Positions 23,764 through 33,379 of a DNA stretch of 64,000 nucleotides are shown one piece after another (within the stretch, counting starts at the first letter, position 1; the number at the start of each line of letters is the position of its first letter). The notes under the pieces were generated by a model that did no database searches, was not told the origin of the DNA, and was given only the letters and a program-made list of their open reading frames with translations. The position numbers and the translations under genes were made by a program. Source of the DNA: Atrina japonica (Eukaryota; Mollusca; Bivalvia; Pterioida; Pinnidae); the NCBI GenBank assembly GCA_030159075.1, contig BROG01000150.1, positions 310,001 through 374,000 on the forward strand, written 5' to 3'.

Positions 23764-24312
23764 ATGTAATATACTTGTTTACAATTCATATAGGCACCTC
23801 GTATGTAATATACTTGTTTACAATTCATATAGACACCTCGTATGTAATATACTTGTTTACAATTCATATAGGCACCTCGTATGTAATATACTTGTTTACA
23901 ATTCATATAGACACCTCGTATGTAATATACTTGTTTACAATTCATATAGGCACCTCGTATGTAATATACTTGTTTACAATTCATATAGACACCTCGTATG
24001 TAATATACTTGTTTACAATTCATATAGACACCTCGTATGTAATATACTTGTTTACAATTCATATAGACACCTCGTATGTAATATACTTGTTTACAATTCA
24101 TATAGGCACCTCGTATGTAATATACTTGTTTACAATTCATATAGGCACCTCGTATGTAATATACTTGTTTACAATTCATATAGACACCTCGTATGTAATA
24201 TACTTGTTTACAATTCATATAGACACCTCGTATGTAATATACTTGTTTACAATTCATATAGACACCTCGTATGTAATATACTTGTTTACAATTCATATAG
24301 ACACCTCGTATG
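23764..24312. repeat. 39 bp satellite array, 14 copies
   Basis: Fourteen tandem copies of a 39 bp unit (starts TGTAATATACTTGTTTACAA) that are essentially identical except one G/A position (TATAGGCACC versus TATAGACACC). Because 39 is divisible by three and lacks stops, both strands are open with 13-residue peptide repeats. This is a repeat artefact, not a gene. Confidence 0.96.
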
Positions 24313-24636
24313 TTATGCCTGCAAGTTAATACGAATATTACCATTGAGACTGATAAATTAAAACGAAAAAAGTCCTATTTGTGAAGGGTGGGTAGAACAA
24401 AAGGCACATCATTATATAATGGTGGTAGACACAACGACAGTACAAAGCGAGACTGATTCTAAGATCATGCCTATTTGCTTTTCGTTCGAATATCCATTGT
24501 CCGTTTGATTACGGTCCAATTGCTGAATACTTGAGTGTATTCCTAAGTCTGATAAAGTTTTTAACTTTGACTTATGAACCAATCAGATTTCAGGTTTAGC
24601 TGAAGTTTAGTAAATTTCTCAGAACAAGTAGACTAG

Positions 24637-24700
24637 TTTGTTTGTTTGTTTATTGTTGTTTAACTATCCACTCAAGAATATTTCACTCATATGGAGACGT
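24637..24700 (-). mobile_element. Strongly 5'-truncated SINE, family A, with TSD
   Basis: Only the 3' end survives: the TTTG/AAAC tail plus the block read on + as CACTCATATGGAGACGT. It is flanked by AAGTAGACTAG (24626-24636) and AAGTAGACCAG (24701-24711), a target-site duplication with one change. Confidence 0.85.
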
Positions 24701-24714
24701 AAGTAGACCAGTAA

Positions 24715-26105
24715 ATTTCGCCCTGTAATAATTTTACGCAAAAATGACACTATGACTTTTCTCTTTCGGTATAATATGTTTTGCTTGTTTCGATTTTATA
24801 ATTCTTAACGCAAGTTTTTTTCTGACGGGTGGAAATATTGATCATTATAATTTAATCTGGAACATATTAATTTGAATAATTATGCAGATATTTCGATGTA
24901 CATGCTCATTTAAAGCTGAACTACTCCAACCAGCGATATATTTAGGGTTTTATGTATCGCTGATCCCCCCCAACTCATCACCAAATTATATTTAAAAACA
25001 GCAATATATATATAGATGCCAATTAACATAACTTTCTTATTTTAGAAATCCCCAGTCAGAAATCGTAAACGTTTCCAAAGAAAACGGTTACGTCCATTTC
25101 CGGAAATGACGCACTATGAGCGAGAGGACACATCGACCTCACCCTGAGCCCGATCTAAACTTTGGTTTCAATGATTATCAATAATCACACATCTGCAGGG
25201 GAGGAGAAAATTTGAATATAATTGCAAATAACTACTTAAGAAAAGTAGTTCACAAGATTAATACAGGTGCAAACAGGTGATGTAGCCAAAAAGGAATCCT
25301 TTGACAATAACAAGGACAAAATGACTTGTTTTCCTACCCCTGAATCACAATAACACACATTTCTAAATCCGAGATCAATTTGAAATCTAAATGTAAACAT
25401 TATAAATGTTCAGATAACTAATCCAATCCGAAAACGTGATTTTTCACTCGTTAGAGGGATTCATTTGAATCGGTCATGAAAAACGCTGGTAAACAGAAAA
25501 AGTCCACAAATAAACACTAAACCCTTGTTAATGACTCCTTAATTAAATATTTCATACAAGCCGATTCGAATTTCTTTAATAAGGGACAATATGTCAAAAA
25601 AGTCAGCAGCAGAAAGATGTTTTGTGAATGGGTCAGTTTGACTTCCATATTAATTTTTTGTTACTGATAGGACAAGAATTCTTTAAACACAAATACCCTC
25701 GGGCATTTATATGTGGGGATTGCTACTGACATTTGTTAAATTTCATAGATAAAATTAGAATAATGCCTATTGTTTAGATATAAGTTAAAGATTCCATATG
25801 TTAAAATTATGGAGAAACAAAAAGACAAATAAACTGAACCCAATATACGCACCCAAAATAATGTACACTGTACGCATCCGATAACGCACAGATCACGTAC
25901 CCGATATATGTACAATGTACGCACCCGATATGATATGTACAATGTACGCACTCGATATATATATACAATGTAAGCACCCGATATATGTACAATGTACGCA
26001 CCTGATATTATATACAACATACGTCCGATATAATGTGATATGTACACACCCAGTTTAATATATATAATAAACGCATCTATACAATACCACAACCGATATG
26101 ATATA
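24715..26105. other. Intergenic with a degenerate repeat
   Basis: Mostly unremarkable. From 25850 to 26045 a GTACAATGTACGCACCCGATA-like phrase repeats imperfectly about every 30 bp, leading into an (AT)n tract. Confidence 0.5.
25850..26045. repeat. Degenerate ATGTACGCACCCGATA minisatellite
   Basis: About six imperfect copies of ACAATGTACGCACCCGATAT with 25-32 bp spacing. Confidence 0.7.
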
Positions 26106-26111
26106 CATGTG

Positions 26112-26197
<86 letters not shown>
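26112..26197. repeat. (AT)n microsatellite
   Basis: About 85 bp of AT dinucleotide. Confidence 0.97.
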
Positions 26198-26199
<2 letters not shown>

Positions 26200-26359
26200 G
26201 CATTGTATATGTACAATGCATAAGCATGTATATATATTTATATTTCACACAATACAGGAATGTGTACATGTATGTCTGTTTTATATAATTATATAGAAAT
26301 GCTAGCATGTTTGTTGGCCACAGTGGTGCAGAAATATTTACATGTCACTCGAATGAAAT

Positions 26360-26930
26360 ACAGAAATGCTCTTGTGTCCAGTTTCAACTACGGTTTTATT
26401 ACAATAACTTGAGAAATGCTACTATACCTAGTACCAACAAAGTTTTATTTTAAGAAATATATGTACACAAAATTAATGCTTGTATGTCTTGTTCCAACAG
26501 CGGTTTATGTCAATACACACAGAAATGTTTGTATGTTTAGTTCCTGCAACGGTTTATGTCAATACACACAAATGTTTGTATGTATTGTTCCTGCAACGGT
26601 TTATGTCAATACACACAGAAATGTTTGTATGTCTAGTTCCAACAGCGGTTTATGTCAATACACACAGAAATGTTTGTATGTCTAGTTCCTGCAACGGTTT
26701 ATGTCAATACACACAGAAATGTTTGTATGTCTAGTTCCTGCAACGGTTTATGTCAATACACACAGAAATGTTTGTGTGTCTAGTTCCTAGTGTCCAGTTT
26801 CAACAACGGTTTTGTATCGATAAATATAGAAATGCTTGTATGTATGGATCCAACAACGGTTTTATATCAATACATACAGAAATGATTGTATGTCCACATC
26901 TAACAACGGTTCCAGTTTTATGTCAGTACA
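26360..26930 (+). repeat. 49 bp minisatellite
   Basis: The unit CAACGGTTTATGTCAATACA plus CACAGAAATGTTTGTATG and a linker repeats every 49 bp in the core (26495-26790). Degenerate copies on both edges carry AACAACGGTTTTAT. Confidence 0.9.
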
Positions 26931-27139
26931 TACTTGTGTGTCATGGTGAGTCACATGCTACAGTGATGTCAGATGGAGAGATGGTATACATCACTGAAAC
27001 ATAATACATGTAGTGTTGAGATGTAATACAGAACTGTTTTGTCTTTCAGATGGATACATAATACAGACAATAGAATTGCATCTGATGAAGAAACTCACAA
27101 CAATGCTTGTCAAGGTGATCCAGGTAATATGGAAACTTT

Positions 27140-28165
27140 CTCTGTCAGGTAATGACTGATGTAATACAGAAACGTTTGTGTCAGGTAGAGATAGATGTGA
27201 TACAGAAACGTTTGTGTGTCAGGTAGAGATCTATGTAATACAGAAACGTTTGTGTCAGGTTGAGATAGATGTAATACAGAAGCGTTTTGTGTGTCAGGTT
27301 GAGATAGATGTACTATTAATAAACGTTTGTGTCTGGTAGAGATAGATGTAATACAGAAAAGTCTGTGTCAGGTTTAGATAGAGGTAATCCTAATAAACGT
27401 TTCTGTCAGGTAGAGATAGATGTAATACAAAAACGTTTGTGTCAGGTTGAGATAGATGTAATACCGAAACGTTTGTGTCAGGTTGAGATAGATGTAATAC
27501 AGAAACGTTTGTGTGTCAGGTAGAGATAGATGTAATACAGAAACGTTTGTGTGTCAGGTAAAGATAGATATAATACAGAAACGTTTGTATCAGGTTGAGA
27601 TAGATGTAATACAGAAACGTTTGTGAGTAGGTTGTGATAGATGTAATACTAATAAACGTTTGTGTCTGGTAGAGATAGATGTAATACATAAAAGTCTGTG
27701 TCAGGTTGAGATAGATGTAATCCTAATAAACGTTTGTGTCAGGTAGAGATAGATGTAATACAGAAACGTTTGTGTCAGGTAGAGATAGATGTAATACAGA
27801 AACGTTTGTGTGTCAGGTTGAGATAGATGTAATACAGAGACGTTTGTATCAGGTTGAGATAGATGTAATACAGAAACGTTTGTGAGTCAGGTTGTGATAG
27901 ATGTAATACTAATAAACGTTTGTGTCTGGTAGAGATAGATGTAATACAGAAAAGTCTGTGTGTCAAGTTGAGATAGATGTAATACAGAAACGTTTGTGAG
28001 TCAGGTTGAGATAGATGTAATACTAATAAACGTTTGTGTCTGGTAGAGATAGATGTAATACAGAAAAGTCTGTGTCAGGTTGAGATAGATGTAATCCTAA
28101 TAAATGTTTGTGTCAGGTTGAGATAGATGTAATACTAATACACGTTTGTGTGTCAGGTAGAGACC
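27140..28165 (+). repeat. 36-38 bp minisatellite
   Basis: About 27 copies of GTTGAGATAGATGTAATACA followed by GAAACGTTTGTGTCAG. Length varies by a TG insertion, and variant units contain CTAATAAACG. Open frames across it are artefacts. Confidence 0.93.
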
Positions 28166-28170
28166 GATAT

Positions 28171-28925
28171 ACGAGGGTTGATTGATAAGTTTTGAGCATT
28201 GTATTGAAGGAGTTAAGAAGGGTGGACCATTTTTAGTCCTACTGTTCTCCGATTATTTAAGTTTGTGTATTCAACGGACGGTGCCATTTTGACACTTTTG
28301 TCGAAGAGGTTACACGTTTAAGTAAACAGTGCAAATGACTTTAGCAAAATGGACAAACTCGTCGAGAGAGCACCGATTCAGTATTTGCTCAAGTAAGGTC
28401 TGGCACCTTAGTCTAATAATGTTGACATGGTAGCAACACTAGGAGAGGATGTCCTTTCATATACTACCGTAAAAAGGTGGATGGCAAAATTTAAGCGTTG
28501 CAGGCAAAGCCTACAGGAAGAGCCCCGTCCTGGAAGGCATGTCACTGTGGCATCTCCTGAAATAGTCACTAAAGTCCACGATATTTTTATGGGGAGTTAA
28601 GATTAAAGGTGTCTTTTTTGCACCAAGACAATGCCCGTGCTCACAAGTCTGTAATTGATATGGATGTCATAAATGATTGTGATGTAACAGTTGATTTAAT
28701 ATCTACCTTACTCACCTGATCTCGCCCCATCATACTTCCATCTTATTCCCGAAATTGGAAAAGGCCATTTCTGGTACCAATTTCCAAACAGACGATGACG
28801 GCATACATGCAGTAAGGGACTTTATGGTCAGTCAAGAAAGGGACTTCTTTAAAAGTGACATTGAGGGTCTTAAACATCACTGGAAAAAGTGTATAGACAT
28901 TGAAGTATATTATGTTGAAAAATAA
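28171..28925 (+). pseudogene. Decayed mariner-family transposase (D34D type)
   Basis: The left end ACGAGGGTTGATTGATAAGT is a mariner-like terminus following TA. The frame begins ATGGACAAACTC at 28349. The N-terminal helix-turn-helix part is readable (TVKRWMAKFKR, EEPRPGRH). A deletion then removes the first catalytic block. LHQDNARAHKS (second Asp) and YSPDLAPSYFHLIP follow, where active elements normally have APSD, so the third catalytic residue is Tyr here. A frameshift separates these from the typical C-terminus HHWKKCIDIEVYYVEK with TAA at 28923. In-frame stops also occur near 28395. No right-hand terminal repeat is found. Inactive. Confidence 0.9.
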
Positions 28926-28984
28926 TGCAATACGTCTCCCAAAAGACAAATCCTTACATATGAGCCACAAAAAGATACTGAACT

Positions 28985-29177
28985 TGACGCATTACACGCA
29001 AATGAATAGACTATACGTCACATGAATACACTGTGCATCATATGGGTATATTACACGTCACATGGAGATATAACACACTACATGACGATATTACACGTCA
29101 CCTGAATACATAATACGTCACTTGGAGATATATGTCATATGAAGATATTACAAGTCATATGGGGATATAACACATCG

Positions 29178-29252
<75 letters not shown>

Positions 29253-29530
29253 AGTGTGGCGTTAAACACTTTAAAAAAAGAGACATTACACGTAACATGC
29301 AGTTATCACGCGCCACGTGGACACGTTGAACATGATATGAAAACATTACACATCATAAAAATACGTAATACGTCACTTATTAGATATACGTTATATAAAG
29401 ATATTAAACGTCACATGGAGATATAATACGTCACATTGAGATATTAAATGTCACATATTTCACACTTAGATGTAATACGTCACATGGAGACATTACACGT
29501 TACTCGGAGACATTGAACGTCAAATGGTGA
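28985..29530. repeat. ACGTCACATGGAGATATTAC minisatellite split by (AT)n
   Basis: About 20 diverged copies of a 20-24 bp phrase (ACGTCACATGGAGATATTAC). The array is interrupted by an (AT)n tract at 29179-29248 and a short SINE-tail-like piece GAGTGTGGCGTTAAACAC at 29252. Confidence 0.85.
29179..29248. repeat. (AT)n microsatellite
   Basis: About 70 bp of AT dinucleotide; directly followed by the family B SINE tail phrase. Confidence 0.97.
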
Positions 29531-29814
29531 TACAAATGGAATAAAGCATATCAACAAAATGACAAAAAAAGCTAGTTATATATCACTCGACAAACATTAA
29601 ATATATTACATACCATTATTCGACATTACCAATAGTTTAATTAACATCAAGCCTTTACACCGGAATAGAATAAATAAACCAAATAGATACATATAGTATC
29701 GAAATTAAAAATCAGAATTCACGTAAAAGAAATGTAGGCTACAATACATCAAATTTAATATCAATTGACCATCAACAAATTAAAGTCAACCCAACACATT
29801 AGCATGAATCTTAA

Positions 29815-30050
29815 TTCAAGGGGTATTAGCTGTGTTTACCAAAATTATTATTTCGATTTTTTGTTTTTCTATTTTTTCTACATGTACTTGATTACAATTA
29901 TAACAAATATAAGAGCTATACAGACGAATATATTCCTATATATACATGTATCTGAAAATAAGACCAGGTCCAGTGTGGTATTCATATACACAATAGTAAG
30001 GTTGAGTTAAGCAATTGCAATTGAATGAGTGCCAAACCTGCCTGGGTTTC

Positions 30051-30133
<83 letters not shown>

Positions 30134-30250
30134 GTATATATATATATTGATATATATATATATATATATAAAAATTTAAGCAGTTATATGCCAATGTACA
30201 TATCTCATTGTATATCAATTGAAGTAGTAAGAAAGGAAAATCATTTTCTT
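29815..30250 (+). mobile_element. MITE-like element, copy 4, expanded by (AT)n
   Basis: The left end AAGGGGTATTAGCTGTGTTT and the internal GGTCCAGTGTGGTATTCATA block match other copies. The middle has been replaced by about 115 bp of AT repeats (30053-30170). The right end is decayed. Confidence 0.75.
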
Positions 30251-30272
30251 GAAATTCATTCTAAAATAACTA

Positions 30273-30273
<1 letters not shown>

Positions 30274-30332
<59 letters not shown>

Positions 30333-30335
30333 TAT
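30274..30335. repeat. (AT)n microsatellite
   Basis: About 60 bp of AT dinucleotide. Confidence 0.97.
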
Positions 30336-30716
30336 GCTCATAAGATAGAAGTGTTTCAAAACACACAGATGGTAATTTATGAAATTTGAGAAACAAACAG
30401 TAATTTGGATAGCTAAATAAATGTAATTTTCAATATCATCTCTGAACCTAAAATCACAATTTAAATATATCAACATATAAAAGCAACACGTAATATAAAA
30501 ATTCCTCACGGTCACTTGCATTGTGTTTTTTTTAACTCTACGAACAACGGCTTAAATTCTTGACTGTTCATTTTCATGAAACACATTAAGTCAACGGTCA
30601 AACCTTTTCTCCCGGAAGCAGATGTTTAATCAGGACTTTCGTGGCGATTTGTGTTAGTATCGTTTTGAAAAGCTTTAAATCTAATCACATTCTTTTTTCT
30701 ATTGACTAGGGGCATT

Positions 30717-30724
30717 TTCCCACG
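30717..30724 (-). promoter_or_regulatory. CSL/Su(H) site, distal (CGTGGGAA)
   Basis: TTCCCACG on + reads CGTGGGAA on the minus strand, an exact match about 430 bp upstream of the TATA box. Confidence 0.6.
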
Positions 30725-30884
30725 ACTCAACAACAACAGTTTACATTCCAATACTCGCAAGGCAATTCTACTGATAAGGTGTTCGCGAGACAAGTTTTAC
30801 AAAGACAGTGAAATAAAGCCTCTTATCGTTAACTTTGTTTGCATAGTCATCCAGGCGTTTGATACTTTCGTAGTAGGTGGAGTT

Positions 30885-30892
30885 TTCCCACA
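30885..30892 (-). promoter_or_regulatory. CSL/Su(H) site, middle (TGTGGGAA)
   Basis: TTCCCACA on + reads TGTGGGAA on the minus strand, an exact YGTGGGAA match about 260 bp upstream of the TATA box. Confidence 0.62.
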
Positions 30893-31090
30893 CTCGTCTG
30901 GATGTGTTTTAAAATCACTGTGGCACGTGTCTTCAATTCTAAACAAATGCCAGATTTTTTGACTGACATTCCGTTGCTTCAACTAACACAACCACCTGCT
31001 GCTATCCAATCACATTCCTTTAGGCACGAGACCGTAACCTCTGAACTCCAGAGGAGAATATCTGATTGGCTGACTGCAATGGATTTCAAC

Positions 31091-31098
31091 CGTGGGAA
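31091..31098 (+). promoter_or_regulatory. CSL/Su(H) site, proximal (CGTGGGAA)
   Basis: An exact match to the high-affinity consensus CGTGGGAA, 48 bp upstream of the TATA box. It is the nearest of three such sites upstream of the HES start. Confidence 0.7.
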
Positions 31099-31237
31099 AG
31101 GCCACGGAATTCCGTCGCACATCAAATTAGACACATGCCATGGAGTATATATAGCGGCCTGTCAACAAATTTTGATACACTTAAAATCACAACTAAACAG
31201 GTAACAACGACATAAACTTTTTAAAAATCTGACGAGA

Positions 31238-33214
31238 ATGTCCACCGATACAATGGACCATCTATCGACAAAGGAACGCAAAGCGTCACTGCGGAAGGTA
31301 AATGCAGATTTATTTTAATTAATTAACTTTTGTTTTTGTTTAATCTAGATATTTTCAGTAGATAAGGATTTCGTGTATTTGTTAAATCGATGAACGAGAA
31401 AATGAAAAGTGGAGTTCTCTCCTGGGTCGTATAGTAGTGACGTTGGCATGGCATTTTCTCATTAATTGTTATCTTTTGAAAATTTTTAAAGAGTAAAAAC
31501 CTTACATCAATGTAAATGAATCACTGTTAGCAATGCGTTTTAATGATGAATGGGTTTTATTATTTTACAGAGCAACAAGCCAATAATGGAAAAACGAAGA
31601 CGAGCGCGGATAAACTCCTGCTTATCACAATTAAAGACACTGGTGCTGGAGGCTATGAGAAAAGATGTAAGTTTGTTTTACTTCAATTTCATTGGACTTA
31701 TCTAAATATTTGCCATGATCGGGATCGTTATTACTCAGCAGTTCATACCCGTTGAAACCAACATTGTTCCAATTGATCAGATATGGCCGTTGAGCGGGTG
31801 TACCGTTTGATATGATGTATTGATAACTGATATTATCCTGTTTATTTTGATATCATTTGGTCGTGACTTATCATTGGTCCCTTACGGAGTTATTTGCATG
31901 GGGTATTATAAGAAACTGCCTACTTGTTAAATCTAGATAAAGATCTTATTGTCATTTAGTACAATGCTTCGTACGAGATTTGCACGGTAATTCTGATTCG
32001 TAAACTCTATCGGTAGGATCAGGTACCGAGGCCTCTTATTACCTATCTTGTATGTATCGCGTGGGGCCTTCAACAGATCAATTATGCTCGTCATTGTAGA
32101 ATGATTCAACAAATTCCAGTCCATCAAATTATTTTTTGATTTATTAAAACTATTTTGGTATTGATAACCTATGTCAGCTTAGGGTTCTGAGATTGTCGAA
32201 GAATATGGTATAATGATGACAACGTAGTGTTCGAATTCTGCGTGATTTAAAGATAAAACAATCTCTGTACTCATTTATTTTCGACACTGCTACCCCTAGG
32301 TAAAATTAATGATAACTGATAAGTAATTGTATGTTTCGGTAGACTCAATTTTGATGTCAATTATTTTTGCTTCTTTACAGAGCTCGCAGTACTCTAAACT
32401 TGAAAAGGCAGATATTCTAGAGATGACCGTCAAGCACTTAAGAAATATTCAAAGGCAACAGATGGTGTCAGCTATTGCAAACGATCCCAACGTTGTGACC
32501 AAATACCGTGCTGGATTCCATGAATGCGCCAACGAAGTTGTTAGATATCTTGGATCGACACAAAATGTTGATCCTGAAGTGAAATCTCGACTTGTCGGCC
32601 ATTTGTCAACGTGTTTACAATCTCCAAACGGCGCAAATCAAAACATTAACTCGACAACGTGCCCTGCACCACAGGCTCAACAGAACCAACAGGTATCACA
32701 GCAAAATCTCCTGCAACCATTACGTGTTCACATTCCACAAAATATGAACAATTTGTCTTCATCAGTGAATTCGGACTGTTTACTCATGACCGGAAATACT
32801 CAACAGACGACACCTGTAACGCACGTGCCATCACCAAATCATTATAATTCGACAATTTCAACCCCCGTTGAAAAACCTGCAACTCGTGTAACGGGACAAT
32901 TTCAAATTCTTCCAGGGAACATATACAACGGACCTGTGGCCGTATACGTTGGCCACGTGAACCAAAATCAACAGACCTCACCTCAGTCGGCATTGTCCGT
33001 ATTCACACTTCAAGTTCCAAAACAACAAAATGACTTTAACGAATCAATCCGTGTGTCTCCAATCTCTAGAAACAAGGAAAATACGTCGGACTTTTCGGAA
33101 AGTGATTGTGACTTATATAAAATGAAATCCACACATATGAAAAGTTTTCATCATGACATTATTTCATGTAAAAATGTTAACGAATTTTCAGAAAAATTAT
33201 GGCGTCCATGGTAA
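31238..33214 (+). CDS. hes1: HES/hairy-type bHLH-Orange transcriptional repressor, 3 exons
   Basis: Complete spliced gene. The exons are 31238-31297 (20 codons), 31571-31666 (32 codons) and 32381-33214 (277 codons plus TAA), giving 329 aa. Both introns are phase 0 with GTAAAT/ACAG and GTAAGT/ACAG borders. The basic region (about residues 19-33) contains [12 protein letters not shown], with the Pro24 typical of HES proteins. Helix 1 covers about 34-52 and helix 2 about 58-76 ([19 protein letters not shown]). The Orange domain covers about 93-131 (starts KYRAGFHEC). The linker is rich in Q, N, S and T, with a QFQILPG..GPVAVYV block at 225-242 resembling the hydrophobic pre-C-terminal motif of hairy/HES proteins. 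The protein ends in WRPW, the Groucho/TLE-binding tetrapeptide. The start has an A at -3; Met6 is an alternative. By family it should be a nuclear DNA-binding repressor acting downstream of Notch. Exon 2 has the same size and borders as HES1 exon 2 in vertebrates. Assignment to the HES1/HES4/hairy subgroup rests on the Orange domain; exact orthology is untested. Confidence 0.96.
31298..31570 (+). other. HES intron 1
   Basis: A 273 bp phase-0 intron with donor GTAAAT and acceptor TTATTTTACAG. It splits the basic region between RK and SNKP, a position shared with vertebrate HES1. Confidence 0.93.
31667..32380 (+). other. HES intron 2
   Basis: A 714 bp phase-0 intron with donor GTAAGT and acceptor GCTTCTTTACAG. 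It falls in the loop between helix 1 (ending MRKD) and SSQYSKLEK, again as in HES1. No further gene or RNA is visible inside it. Confidence 0.93.
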
Positions 33215-33252
33215 CATGGGAATTCCAATATTCCAGATTTTTTTTATCTGAA

Positions 33253-33367
33253 AATAAAACTAATGTGCTAATGGAAAGTGTTATGAAAGAAGTGCTATAT
33301 ACTCAAATTGTTGTTTTACTAAATGTTATATTGATATGACTATATATTTTATAAAATGACCATTAAA
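33253..33367 (+). terminator. HES 3' UTR polyadenylation signals
   Basis: AATAAA at 33253-33258 lies 39 bp after the stop codon. ATTAAA at 33362-33367 is followed by a T-rich stretch near 33388-33410. The second has the better downstream context, so the 3' UTR is probably about 60 or 170 nt. Which is used cannot be told from sequence. Confidence 0.5.
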
Positions 33368-33379
33368 TGATTGTTATAA

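Larger units (their letters stand above)
30700..31237 (+). promoter_or_regulatory. HES promoter and 5' UTR
   Basis: A TATATATA box lies at 31146-31153, which puts a likely transcription start near 31175-31180 and gives a 5' UTR of about 60 nt. CCAAT occurs at 31006-31010 (+) and as ATTGG at 31065-31069 (-). Three octamers match the CSL/RBPJ/Su(H) consensus YGTGGGAA: 30717-30724 (-), 30885-30892 (-) and 31091-31098 (+). A CACGTG E-box is at 30924-30929, CACCTG at 30993-30998 and an N-box CACGAG at 31025-31030. In this gene family CSL sites mediate Notch activation, and E/N-boxes can be bound by HES itself. Function here is inferred. Confidence 0.8.

Noticed and set aside
23764..24312. Possible CRISPR array because of regular direct repeats
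   Set aside because: There are no unique spacers; units are contiguous and the genome is animal nuclear DNA.
23634..24344. Open frames of 236 and 203 codons with 13-residue peptide repeats
   Set aside because: They come from a 39 bp satellite whose unit length is divisible by three; open on both strands, no start or splice context.
25736..26308. 190-codon minus-strand frame
   Set aside because: It is mostly a YI-repeat from an (AT)n tract plus a degenerate ATGTACGCACCCGATA minisatellite.
32784..32993. Minus-strand and alternative-frame open stretches inside the HES last exon
   Set aside because: Shadows of the HES coding sequence; the HES frame has domain support along its length.
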